64,000 bases of DNA from Anopheles merus (lineage: Eukaryota > Arthropoda > Insecta > Diptera > Culicidae). The position numbers were made by a program, and so were the translations under genes. The stretch spans positions 42,901 through 106,900 of the forward strand of contig NW_024427649.1 in assembly GCF_017562075.2 (NCBI RefSeq), read 5' to 3'. The notes under the pieces are model-generated. The model ran no database searches. It was not told the DNA's origin and saw nothing but the letters and a program-made list of their open reading frames with translations. Shown here in pieces: positions 48,346-60,870 of the stretch (position 1 is its first letter; each line of letters begins with the position of its first letter).

Positions 48346-49703
48346 AAAATTATCGTGGTGTGTCCATTCTATGTGCTATGGCTAAGGTGTTTGAGTCACT
48401 CGTTCATACTGCCATTCTTCCATGCGTAACGAACTATATAACGCAACATCAACACGGATTTATGCCTAAACGATCCACCACGAGCAACCTAATGCACTTT
48501 GTGTCTTCATTATGTCGAATATTGCATGTAATCGTCAAGTGGATGCATTATATACTGATTTTAAAGCCGCTTTTGACAGTCTACCACATACCTGCTAATA
48601 GCTAAGCTAAAGAAATTAGGAATAGGATATCCTTTAATAACTTGGCTAAATTCATTTATAGCAAACCGTAGCTACACAGTCAAAATAGAGAATTTCCTCT
48701 CTTCTATTATCTTATACATAAACGATGTATTAATGTCTACCTGCTGATGGCACCTTCTATTTGCTGACGACTTGAAGATATTTCTTCCTGTGTCCTCTAT
48801 GTTGATTGTCAAACGCTTCAGAGTTTTTTAAATAATTTTTCATCTTGGTGCTCGTCTAATGGGTTAGTGCTTTGTCCCCTAAATGCTGTGTTTGTCTCTT
48901 TTGGTCGTCCTAACAGAAAATTACATGGATTACTTTTGGTCAAACTCAGATCTTTAGAGAGTCTTCTATTAAGGACCTTGGTGTTTGCTCGATGACTCCC
49001 TCATATTCAAGGATCAGATCAATCATGTCGTTGCTAAAGCGAACAAAGCGTTGGGACTAATAATTCGTCTTGCCTCTGAGTTGAGAGATCCGCTATGCCT
49101 GAAGGCGCTTTACTGTTGCTGGGTTCGATCTATTCTGGATTACGCTTGTGTTGTTTGGACCCCGGCTGGAGGTGTCGCTATGCAGAACTAGAGAGAGTGC
49201 AGAGGAAGTTTACGCGTATCGCTATTCGTAGATTTCTGCACGGACATAATGCACCTGTGCCCTCTTATTCTCTCCGCTGTCGTATGTGGGCTTGATGGAA
49301 ATCAAATCCCGGCATTCACACGCGCAGTCTTACTTCATTGCCAGCCTCCTGACTTCCAATATCGATGCTCCTTCGCTCCAGCTCCATTCCTATTTACGTC
49401 CCTTCTCGTCGTCTCCGCGACAGACCCTCCCATTTTTATCCCCTTCCGCCGTTCTGTTTTTGGTGAGAGAGATCCATTTTTGAGAGCTTGCGCGCCATGT
49501 AATGAAGTCATGATTTGCTCGACTACCACGTCGTCTTGTCCAGTTTTCGCTCTCGTCTTTCTGAGTCCTTGTCTCTATCATCAACCTCCCATCCTTAACA
49601 CTTCCTTCTTCCTTAGTTTGTAAGACATATTATTGTGAAACCTAGGCGGCTGACAATATGAAATAAATAATAATAATAAAATAATAATAATAATAATAAT
49701 AAT
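48346..49703 (+). mobile_element. CR1-like element, 5'-truncated copy 2b
   Basis: Begins inside the RT domain (ATTATCGTGGTGTGTCC, equivalent to about 47058 in copy 2) directly after GAAATAAA of copy 2, with AAA/AAAT microhomology at the join. It runs to a normal (TAA)n tail and then satellite ATGGCCG at the same monomer phase as copy 1. The pair 2 plus 2b therefore occupies one insertion site. Either a truncated copy was added in tandem, or two full copies recombined and lost the middle. Confidence 0.85.
48349..49598 (+). pseudogene. CR1-like RT C-terminal fragment, copy 2b
   Basis: Covers RT from the RGVSILCAMAKVFES block to the C-terminal stop equivalent at 49596-49598. It carries the shared loss of the PQG block. 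The frame is broken repeatedly, almost always by loss of one or two bases: near 48512 (T-run), 48589 (GA), 48726, 48736, 48801, 48879, 48918, 48987 and 49186. Substitutions are few by comparison. This pattern could be decay but also resembles consensus error in the assembly. Confidence 0.8.
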
Positions 49704-50299
49704 ATGGCCGTTTGAAAGATTACCACTCCAGAATGACTTCAGAGGTTGTCCCAAGTGTCCCCAGGGCCATACCAACACCCCAGAATGAATTCCGAGGTTG
49801 CCCCAAGTGTCTCCAAGGGTCGTACCAACACTCCAGAATGGCTTTTGATGACCGAAAATAATAAATAAAAATAAAATAAAATATAATTAAAAAAACCCCT
49901 GGTCTCATATAATTACTGTTTGAAGTTATTTTCTTGTTTGCATTTCAAAACTTTGTGATGCATAAAACCATGTTCAACGTTACTTTACAGGCATTCTCTC
50001 ATACTCGTGTACATTATAGCCCTGATCGAGACCTTTCCAAATCTGTATCGAACGTCTTACTAGCTCAAAGATATCAAAAGATATGGCCGTTGAAAGATTA
50101 CCACTCCAGAATGACTTCAGGGTTGTCTCAAGTGTCCCCAAGGCCATACCAACACCACAAATGATTCCGAGGTTGCCCCAAGTGTCCCCAAGGGTCATAG
50201 CAACACTCCAGAATGGTGTTTAATGACCAAAAATAATAAATAAAAATAAAATAAAATAGAATTAAAAAAACCCTGGTCTCATATAATTTCTGTTTGATG

Positions 50300-51960
50300 T
50301 TATTTTCTTGATTGCATTTCAAAATGCTTTGTGATGCATAAAACCATGTTAAACGTTACTTTACGGGAATTCTCTCTTACTCGCGTACGTTGTAGCCCTG
50401 ATCGAGACCTTTCCAAATCTGTATCGAACGTCTTACTAGCTCAAAGATATCAAAAGTTATGGCCGTTGATAGATTACCACTCCAGAATGACTTCAGGGGT
50501 TGTCCCAAGTGTCCCCAAGGGCCATACCAACATCCCAGAATGACTTCCGAGGTTGCCTCAAGTGTCTCCAAGGGTCATACCAACACTCCAGAATAGCTTT
50601 TGATGACTAAAAATAATAAATAAAAATAAAATAAAATAGATCATAAAAAAACCCTGGTCTCATATAATTACTGTTTGATGTTATGTTCTTGTTTGCATTT
50701 CAAAACTTTGTGATGCATACAACCATGTTAAACGTTACTTTACGGGAATTCTCTCTTACTCGCGTACGTTGTAGCCCTGATCGAGACCTTTCCAAATCTG
50801 TATCGAACGTCTTACTAGCTCAAAGATCTCAAAAGATATGGCCGTTGCAAGATTACCACTCCAGAATGACTTCAGGGGTTGTCCCAAGTGTCCCCAAGGG
50901 CCATACTAACACCCCAGAATGACTTCCGAGGTTGCCCCAAGTGTCCCCAAGGTTCATAGCAACACTCCAGAAGGTGTTTAATGACCAAAAAAAATAAATA
51001 AATAAATAAATGAAATAAAATAGAATAAAAAAACCCCTGGTCTCATATAGTTTCTGTTTGATGTTATTTTCTTGATTGCATTTCAAAATGCTTTGTGATG
51101 CTGAAAACCATGTTAAACGTTACTTTACGGGAATTCTCTCTTACTCGCGTACGTTGTAGCCCTGATCGAGACCTTTCCAAATCTGTATCGAACGTCTTAC
51201 TAGCTCAAAGATATCAAAAGTTATGGCCGTTGATAGATTACCACTCCAGAATGACTTCAGGGGTTGTCCCAAGTGTCCCCAAGGGCCATACCAACATCCC
51301 AGAATGACTTCCGAGGTTGCCTCAAGTGTCCCCAAGGGTCATACCAACACTCCAGAATAGCTTTTGATGACTAAAAATAATAAATAAAAATAAAATAAAA
51401 TAGATCATAAAAAAACCCTGTTCTCATATAATTACTGTTTGATGTTATGTTCTTGTTTGCATTTCAAAACTTTGTGATGCATACAACCATGTTAAACGTT
51501 ACTTTACGGGAATTCTCTCTTACTCGCGTACGTTGTAGCCCTGATCGAGACCTTTCCAAATCTGTATCGAACGTCTTACTAGCTCAAAGATCTCAAAAGA
51601 TATGGCCGTTGCAAGATTACCACTCCAGAATGACTTCAGGGGTTGTCCCAAGTGTCCCCAAGGGCCATACTAACACCCCAGAATGACTTCCGAGGTTGCC
51701 CCAAGTGTCCCCAAGGGTCATAGCAACACTCCAGAATGGTGTTTAATGACCAAAAAAAATAAATAAATAAATAAATAAATAAAATAGAATAAAAAAAAAA
51801 CCCCTGGTCTCATATAGTTTCTGTTTGATGTTATTTTCTTGATTGCATTTCAAAATGCTTTGTGATGCTGAAAACCATGTTAAACGTTACTTTACGGGAA
51901 TTCTCTCTTACTCGCGTACGTTGTAGCCCTGATCGAGACCTTTCCAAATCTGTATCGAAC
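50300..51960 (+). repeat. 2-unit higher-order repeat, 764 bp, about 2.2 copies
   Basis: A unit with TTGATTGCATTTCAAAATGC (near 50309, 51073 and 51839) alternates with a unit carrying GATGTTATGTTCTTG (near 50678 and 51442). Corresponding positions are 764-766 bp apart. The first unit type also has GTTGATAGATTACC. The pattern stops after the third occurrence of the first unit type. Confidence 0.85.
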
Positions 51961-54900
51961 GTCTTACTAGCTCAAGATCTCAAAAGATATGGCCGTTGAA
52001 AGATTACCACTCCAGAATGACTTCAGGGTTGTCCCAAGTGTCCCCAAGGGCAATACCAACACCCCAGAATGACTTCCGAGGTTGCCCCAAGTGTTCCAAA
52101 GGGCCATACCAACACTCCAGAATGGCTTTTGATGACCAAAAATAATAAATAAAAATAAAATAAAATAGAATTAAAAAAAACCCAGGTCTCATATAGTTAC
52201 TGTTTGAAGTTATTTTCTTGTTTGCATTTCAAAACTTTGTGATGCATAAAACCATGTTAAACGTTACTTTACGGGAATTCTCTCTTACTCGCGTACGTTG
52301 TAGCCCTGATCGAGACCTTTCCAAATCTGTATCGAACGTCTTACTAGCTCAAAGATATCAAAAGTTATGGCCGTTGCAAGATTACCACTCCAGAATGACT
52401 TCAGGGGTTGTCCCAAGAGTCCCCAAGGGCCATACCAACACCCCAGAATGACTTCCGAGGTTGCCCCAAGTGTCTCCAAGGATCATACCAACACTTCAGA
52501 ATAGCTTTTGATGACCAAAAATAATAAATAAAATAAAATAAAATAGAATTAAAAACCCCTGGTCTCATATAATTACTGTTTGAAGTTATTTTCTTGTTTG
52601 CATTTCAAAACTTTGTGATGCATACAACCATGTTAAACGTTACTTTACGGGAATTCTCTCTTACTCGCGTACGTTGTAGCCCTGATCGAGACCTTTCCAA
52701 ATCTGTATCGAACGTCTTACTAGCTCAAAGATCTCAAAAGTTATGGCCGTTGAAAGATTACCACTCCAGAATGACTTCCGAGGTTGCCCCAAGTGTCCCC
52801 AAGGGCCATACCAACACCCCAGAATGACTTCCGAGATTGTCCCAAGTGTCCCCAAGGGTCATACCAACACTCCAAAATGGCTTTTGATGACCAAAAATAA
52901 TAAATAAAAATAAAATAAAACAGAATTAAAAAAAACCCCTGGTCTCATATAATTTCTGTTTGATTTTTTTTTGTTTGCATTTCAAAACTTTGTGATGCAT
53001 ACAACCATGTTAAACGTTACTTTACGGGAATTCTCTCTTACTCGCGTACGTTGTAGCCCTGATCGAGACCTTTCGAAATCTGTATCGAACGTCTTACTAG
53101 CTCAAAAATATCAAAAGTTATGGCCGTTGCAAGATTACCACTCCAGAATGACTTCAGGGGTTGTCCCAAGTGTCCCCAAGGGCCATACCAACATCCCAGA
53201 ATGACTTCCGTGGTTGCCCCAAGTGTCTCCAAGGGTCATACCAACACTCCAGAATGGCTTTTGATGACCAAAAATAATAAATAAAAATAAAATAAAATAG
53301 ATTAAAAAAACCCCTGGTCTCATATAATTACTGTTTGAAGTTATTTTCTTGTTTGCATTTTAAAACTTTGTGATGCATACAACCATGTTAAACGTTACTT
53401 TACGGGAATTCTCTCTTACTCGCGTACGTTGTAGCCCTGATCGAGACCTTTCCAAATCTGTATCGAACGTCTTACTAGCTCAAAATATCAAAAGTTATGG
53501 CCGTTGCAAGATTACCACTCCAGAATGACTTCAGGGGTTGTCCCAAGTGTCCTCAAGGGCCATACCAACATCCCCAAATGACTTCCGAGGTTGCCTCAAG
53601 TGTCTTCAAGGGTCATACCAACACTCCAGAATAGCTTTTGATGACCAAAAATAATAAATAAAAATAAAATAAAATAGAATTAAAAAAAACCCTGGTCTCA
53701 TATAATTACTGTTTGAAGTTATTTTCTTGTTTGCATTTCAAAACTTTGTGATGCATACAACCATGTTAAACGTTACTTTACGGGAATTCTCTCTTACTCG
53801 CGTACGTTGTAGCCCTGATCGAGACCTTTCCAAATCTGTATCGAACGTCTTACTAGCTCAAAGATCTCAAAAGATATGGCCGTTGAAAGATTACCACTCC
53901 AGAATGACTTCCGAGGTTGCCCCAAGTGTCCCCAAGGGCCATACCAACATCCCAGAATGACTTCCGAGATTGTCCCAAGTGTCCCCAAGGGTCATACCAA
54001 CACTCCAGAATAGCTTTTGATGACCAAAAATAATAAATAAAATTAAAATAAAATAGAATTAAAAAAAAACCCTGGTCTCATATAATTACTGTTTGAAGTT
54101 ATTTTCTTGTTTGCATTTCAAAACTTTGTGATGCATACAACCATATTAAACGTTACTTTACGGGAATTCTCTCTTACTCGCGTACGTTGTAGCCCTGATC
54201 GAGACCTTTCGAAATCTGTATCGAACGTCTTACTAGCTCAAAGATATCAAAAGTTATGGCCGTTGCAAGATTACCACTCCAGAATGACTTCAGGGTTGTC
54301 CCAAGTGTCCCCAAGGACCATACCAACATCCCAGAATAACTTCCGAGGTTGCCCCAAGTGTCTCCAAGGGTCATACCAACACTCCAGAATAGCTTTTGAT
54401 GACCAAAAATAATAAATAAAAATAAAATAAAATAGAATTAAAAAACCCCTGGTCTCATATAATTACTAATTGAAGTTATTTTCTAGTTTGCAACTTTGTG
54501 ATGCATACAACCATGTTAAACGTTACTTTACGGGAATTCTCTCTTACTCGCGTACGTTGTAGCCCTGATCGAGACCTTTCCAAATCTGTATCGAACGTCT
54601 TACTAGCTCAAAAATATCAAAAGTTATGGCCGTTGCAACATTACCACTCCAGAATGACTTCAGGGGTTGTCCCAAGTGTCCTCAAGGGCCATACCAACAT
54701 CCCAAAATGACTTCCGAGGTTGCCTCAAGTGTCTTCAAGGGTCATACCAACACTCCAGAATAGCTTTTGATGACCAAAAATAATAAATAAAAATAAAATA
54801 AAATAGAATTAAAAAAACCCCTGGTCTCATATAATTACTGTTTGAAGTTATTTTCTTGTTTGCATTTCAAAACTTTGTGATGCATACAACCATTGTAAAT

Positions 54901-55239
54901 GTTACTTTACGGGAATTCTCTCTTACTCGCGTACGTTGTAGCCCTGATCGAGACCTTTCCAAATCTGTATCGAACGTCTTACTAGCTCAAAGATCTCAAA
55001 AGGTATGGCCGTTGAAAGATTACCACTCCAGAATGACTTCAGGGGTTGTCCCAAGTGTCCCCAAGGGCCATACCAACACCCCAGAATGACTTCCGGAGTT
55101 GCCCCAAGTGTCCCCAAGGGTCATACCAACACTCCAGAATGGCTTTTGATGACCAAAAATAATAAATAAAAATAAAATAAAATTGAATTAAAAAAACCCC
55201 TGGTCTTATAGAATTACTGTTTGAAGTTATTTTATTGTT

Positions 55240-56760
55240 TGCATTTCAAAACTTTGTGATGCATACAACCATGTTAAACGTTACTTTACGGGAATTCTCT
55301 CTTACTCGCGTACGTTGTAGCCCTGATCGAGACCTTTCCAAATCTGTATCGAACGTCTTACTAGCTCAAAGATCTCAAAGATATGGCCGTTGAAAGATTA
55401 CCACTCCAGAATGACTTCAGGGGTTGTCCCAAGTATCCCCAAGGGCCATACCAACATCCCAGAATGACTTCCGAGGTTGCCCCAAGTGTCTCCAAGGGTC
55501 ATACCAACACTCCAGAATGGCTTTTGATGACCAAAAATAATAATAAAAATAAAATAAATAGATTAAAAAAAACCCTGGTCTCATATAATTTCTGTTTGAT
55601 GTTCAGAATGACTTCAGGGGTTGTCCCAAGTGTCCCCAAGGGCCATACCAACATCCTAGAATGACTTCCGTGGTTACCCCAAGTGTCTCCAAGGGTCATA
55701 CCAACACTCCAGAATGGCTTTTGATGACCAAAAATAATAAATAAAAATAAAATAAAATTGAATTAAAAAAACCCCTGGTCTCATATAATTACTGTTGATG
55801 TTATTTTCTTGTTTGCATTTCAAAACTTTGTGATGCATACAACCATGTTAAACGTTACTTTACGGGAATTCTTTCTTACTCGCGTACGTTGTAGCCCTGA
55901 TCGAGACCTTTCCAAATCTGTATCGAACGTCTTACTAGCTCAAAGATCTCAAAAGATATGGCCGTTGCAAGATTACCACTCCAGAATGACTTCAGGGGTT
56001 GTCCCAAGTGTCCCCAAGGGCCATACCAACACCCCAGAATGAATTCCGAGGTTGCCCCAAGTGTCCCCAAGGGTCATACCAACACTCCAGAATGGCTTTG
56101 ATGACCAAAAATAATAAATAAAAATAAAATAAAATAGAATTAAAAAAAACCCCTGGTCTCATATAATTACTGTTTGAAGTTATTTTCTTGTTTGCATTTC
56201 AAAACTTTGTGATGCATACAACCATGTTAAACGTTACTTTACGGGAATTCTCTCTTACTCGCGTACGTTGTAGCCCTGATCGAGACCTTTCCAAATCTGT
56301 ATCGAACGTCTTACTAGCTCAAAGATCTCAAAAGATATGGCCGTTGAAAGATTACCACTCCAGAATGACTTCAGGGGTTGTCCCAAGTATCCCCAAGGGC
56401 CATACCAACATCCCAGAATGACTTCCGAGGTTGCCCCAAGTGTCTCCAAGGGTCATACCAACACTCCAGAATGGCTTTTGATGACCAAAAATAATAAATA
56501 AAAATAAAATAAAATAGATTTAAAAAAAACCCTGGTCTCATATAATTTCTGTTTGATGTTCAGAATGACTTCAGGGGTTGTCCCAAGTGTCCCCAAGGGC
56601 CATACCAACATCCCAGAATGACTTCCGTGGTTACCCCAAGTGTCTCCAAGGGTCATACCAACACTCCAGAATGGCTTTTGATGACCAAAAATAATAAATA
56701 AAAATAAAATAAAAAAGAATTAAAAAAACCCCTGGTCTCATATAATTTCTGTTTGATGTT
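55240..56760 (+). repeat. Duplicated block of about 957 bp carrying a 180-bp deletion monomer
   Basis: At 55603/55604 and 56560/56561 the monomer jumps from GTTTGATGTT straight to CAGAATGACTTC, skipping about 180 bp that include the conserved core. Both deletion units are preceded by a unit with AAGTATCCCC (55431 and 56385) and followed by CCGTGGTTACCCC. The shared breakpoints and flanking variants show one deletion event copied together with its neighbours. Confidence 0.88.
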
Positions 56761-59700
56761 ATTTTCTTGTTTGCATTTCAAAACTTTGTGATTCATACAA
56801 CCATGTTAAACGTTACTGTACGGGAATTCTCTCTTACTCGCGTACGTTGTAGCCCTGATCGAGACCTTTGCAAATCTGTATCGAACGTCTTACTAGCTCA
56901 AAGATATCAAAAGATATGGCCGTTGAAAGATTACCACTCCAGAATGACTTCAGGGGTTGTCCCAAGTGTCCCCAAGGGCCATACCAACACCCCAGAATGA
57001 CTTCCGTGGTTGCCCCAAGTGTCTCCAAGGGTCATACCAACACTCCAGAATAGCTTTTGATGACTAAAAATAATAAATAAAAATAAAATAAAATAGATTA
57101 AAAAAAATCCCTGGTCTCATATAATTTATGTTTGATTTTATTTTTTTGTTTGCATTTCAAAACTTTGTGATGCATACAACCATGTTAAACGTTACTTTAC
57201 GGGAATTCTCTCTTACTCGCGTACGTTGTAGCCCTGATCGAGACCTTTCCAAATCTGTATCGAACGTCTTACTAGCTCAAAGATATCAAAAGATATGGCC
57301 GTTGAAAGATTACCACTCCAGAATGACTTCAGGGGTTGTCCCAAGTATCCCCAAGGGCCATACCAACACCCCAGAATGAATTCCGAGGTTGCCCCAAGTG
57401 TCCCCAAGGGTCATACCAACACTCCAGAATGGCTTTTGATGACCAAAATAATAAATAAAATAAAATAAAATAGAAATAAAAAAACCCCTGGTCTCATATA
57501 ATTACTGTTTGAAGTTATTTTCTTGTTTGCATTTCAAAACTTTGTGATGAATAAAACCATGTTAATCGTAACTTTACGGGAATTCTCTCTTACTCGCGTA
57601 CGTTGTAGCCCTGATTGAGACCTTTGCAAATCTGTATCGAACGTCTTACTAGCTCAAAGATATCAAAAGATATGGCCGTTGCAAGATTACCACTCCAGAA
57701 TGACTTCAGGGGTTGTCCCAAGTGTCCCCAAGGGCCATACCAACACCCCAGAATGACTTCCGTGGTTGCCCCAAGTGTCTCCAAGGGTCATACCAACACT
57801 CCAGAATAGCTTTTGATGACTAAAAAAAATAAATAAAAATAAAATAAAATAAATTAAAAAAATCCCTGGTCTCATATAATTTATGTTTGATTTTATTTTT
57901 TTGTTTGCATTTCAAAACTTTGTGATGCATACAACCATGTTAAACGTTACTTTACGGGAATTCTCTCTTACTCGCGTACGTTGTAGCCCTGATCGAGACC
58001 TTTGCAAATCTGTATCGAACGTCTTACTAGCTCAAAGATATCAAAAGATATGGCCGTTGAAAGATTACCACTCCAGAATGACTTCAGGGGTTGTCCCAAG
58101 TGTCCCCAAGGGCAATACCAACACCCCAGAATGACTTCCGAGGTTGCCCCAAGTGTCCCAAAGGGCCATACCAACACTCCAGAATGGCTTTTGATGACCA
58201 AAATAATAAATAAAAATAAAATAAAATAGAATTAAAAAAAAAACCCTGGTCTCATATAATTACTGTTTGAAGTTATTTTCTTGTTTGCATTTCAAAACTT
58301 TGTGATGTATAAAAACATGTTAAATGTTACTTTACGGGAATTCTCTCTTACTCGCGTACGTTGTAGCCCTGATCGAGACCTTTCCAAATCTGTATCGAAC
58401 GTCTTACTTGCTCAAAGATCTCAAAAGATATGGCCAATGAAAGATTACCACTCCAGAATAACTTCAGCGGTTGTCCCAAGTGTCCCCAAAGGTCATACCA
58501 ACACCCCAGAATGACTTCCGAGGTTGCCCCAAGTGTCTCCAAGGGTCATACCAACACTCCAGAATGGCTTTTGATGACCAAAAATAATAAATAAAAATAA
58601 AATAAAATAGAATTTAAAAAAAACCCCTGGTCTCATATAATTTCTGTTTGAAGTTATTTTCTTGTTTGCATTTCAAAACTGTGTGATGCATAAAACCATG
58701 TTGAACGTTACTTTACGGGAATTCTCTCTTACTCGCGTACGTTGTAGCCCTGATCGAGACCTCTCCAAATCTGTATCGAACGTCTTACTAGCTCAAAGAT
58801 ATCAAAAGATATGGCCGTTGAAAGATTACCACTCCAGAATGACTTCAGGGGTTGTCTCAAGTGTCCCCAAGGGCCATACCAACACCCCAGAATGAATTCC
58901 GAGGTTTTCCAAAGTGTCATCAAGGGTCACACCAACACTCCAGAATGGCTTTTGATGACCAAAAATAATAAATAAAAATAAAATAAAATAGAATTAAAAA
59001 AAAAACCCCTGGTGTCATATAATTACTGTTTGATGTTATTTTCTTGTTTGCATTTCAAAACTTTGTGATGCATAAAACCATGTAAAACGTTACTTTACGG
59101 GAATTCTCTCTTACTCGTGTACTTTGTAGCCCTGATCGAGACCTTTCCAAATCTGTATCGAACGTCTTATTAGCTCAAAGATCTCAAAAGATATGGCCGT
59201 TGAAAGATTACCACTCCAGAATGACTTCAGGGGTTGTCCCAAGTGTCCCCAAGGCCCATACCAACATCCCAGAATGACTTCCGAGGTTTTCCAAAGTGTC
59301 ATCAAGGGTCATACCAACACTCCAGAATGGCTTTTGATGACCAAAAATAATAAATAAAAATAAAATAAAATTAAAAAAAAAACACCTGGTGTCATATAAT
59401 TTCTGTTTGATGTTATTTTCTTGTTTGCATTTCAAAACTTTGTGATGCATACAACCATGTTAAACGTTACTTTACGGGAATTCTCTCTTACTCGCGTACG
59501 TTGTAGCCCTGATCGAGACCTTTCCAAATCTGTATCGAACGTCTTACTAGCTCAAAGATCTCAAAAGATTGGACACTTGACTCTTGGTCTCAACGGTTGT
59601 GTTCTGGTTTGCGCTCTGATTATTTTCCTTTTTTTATACGTGTTTTTCGTCCTGTGGTTGTTCCGGGCCTGATTGAGTGAGATTACTGATCGAGTTTATC

Positions 59701-59799
59701 GTTGCTGTATTCATCAGTCGATTCCGGGCGAGTTTTTCATCAGTGTTTGGCGCTGAAGTGTCCTGCTCATCTGGATCACGACTTTTGCTGATCGTCGAC

Positions 59800-60870
59800 A
59801 TGGCTGCTCCCTGCCCTTCATGCCTTAAGCCTGTAACGGACGAGAATGTATATGTGTGTGCTGGATGGTGTAATGAATCGTTTCACCATGCCTGTCTGGG
59901 AGTCTCTGATGCAGTGCTGAATGAGATTCTCATCCCCGAGTCGCTTACTTCCTGGTCCTGTGCTGGCTGCAAGAACATCCGGCGTTGCAAATCTGTATTA
60001 TTGGACGAATTTACGGCCGTCCTGGATGGTTTCAAGGAGGAGCTTCTGAAGGAGTTTGATCGCCGTTTTAATCATGCACTTATCGCCATGCGTAATGAGA
60101 TGTTGTCAACACTTACTAAGAAAGACGTTAATACGCACACAACCTCACACTCTGTTCGTTCCATAGTGGACCGCCTGGAAATGCAACCATCTCTCACCAA
60201 CACATTCACACCACTCAGTGCACGCAATAGTGAATCCATCCGCACTTCTCAAAATGCACCGAAGCGCAATGCGCCTAAACGCAGACTTGTCGATTATTCA
60301 CCACCAATTACAAAAACCACCGATAATGCCGCTCCTCTACTTTTTGGCACAGCAATTACAACACCGTCTCGGGTCTTAGCTACGGTTCCGATGGAACAAA
60401 AGTTCTGGCTGTATTTGACTCGAATAGCCCCCTCGGTATCAGACCAAGATGTGAAAGCGATGGTTACTCACCAACTAGGCACTGATGACGTCACCGTTAT
60501 TAGGCTGCTGCCACGGGATCGCGATACGAGCACTCTCACTTTTGTTCGTTTAAGGTGGGATTAATGCTCTCGCTTAAAACCAAGGCTCTCGCTCCGACTA
60601 CCTGTCCTGCGGGATTGATTTTCCGTGAATTCACTGACCGTCGATCGCCTGTTCAAAATTTTTGGTGTCCTGCTTCTCGAAAGCTTCCCCACAAACCTTC
60701 GGAAATCTATACCAACACACCACCACTCATCAATGCCACATCCCACCACGGGTCCTCCCCTTGCTCATTGCCCATCACCAAAACCGATCGAACATTGCAC
60801 GATAGAGCCGTCCACCGAAGCCACATGCACCGAAACAACAGACAGACAGCAAGTAACAATCCAGCATTAG
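59800..60870 (+). pseudogene. CR1-like ORF1, copy 3, frameshifted
   Basis: The ATG at 59800 begins MAAPCPSC with the complete C4HC3 PHD finger; the sequence is nearly identical to copy 2 for about 248 codons. Loss of one T near 60546 (TTTGTTCG instead of TTTGTTTCG) breaks the RRM-like domain and terminates the frame at 60564. A 1-bp gain near 60719 then puts the ORF1 tail in the ORF2 frame, so an open frame runs from 60555 through the endonuclease. The ORF1 stop equivalent is at 60868-60870. Confidence 0.82.

Larger units (their letters stand above)
43849..48348 (+). mobile_element. CR1-like non-LTR retrotransposon, copy 2
   Basis: Same 5' junction as copy 1 (CTCAAAAGAT then TGGACACTTGAC), at the same base of the monomer. 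It keeps the 116 bp missing from copy 1, so ORF1 and ORF2 are separate and overlapping, probably nearer the ancestral layout. The 3' third is damaged: one T lost in the run near 47540, a small deletion at about 47745-47755, and many 1-12-bp losses at 48030-48300. The element ends at GAAATAAA without the (TAA)n tail and passes directly into a second, 5'-truncated copy. Confidence 0.9.
49704..59569 (+). repeat. Satellite block D (about 26 units)
   Basis: Head-to-tail units between CR1 copies 2b and 3, more diverged than the core. The first units (49704-50220) have several 1-bp losses or gains, like the adjacent damaged element. Contains a 2-unit HOR (about 50300-51960) and a duplicated block carrying a deletion monomer (about 55240-56760). 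The last two units before copy 3 share private variants with those before copy 2. An (AAAT)n run occurs near 50993-51012 and 51756-51782. No gene seen. Confidence 0.95.

Noticed and set aside
12463..59569. tRNA, 5S or other RNA gene origin of the satellite
   Set aside because: No A/B-box-like pair, cloverleaf or rRNA-like segment could be recognised in the monomer by eye; a covariance-model search would settle it.
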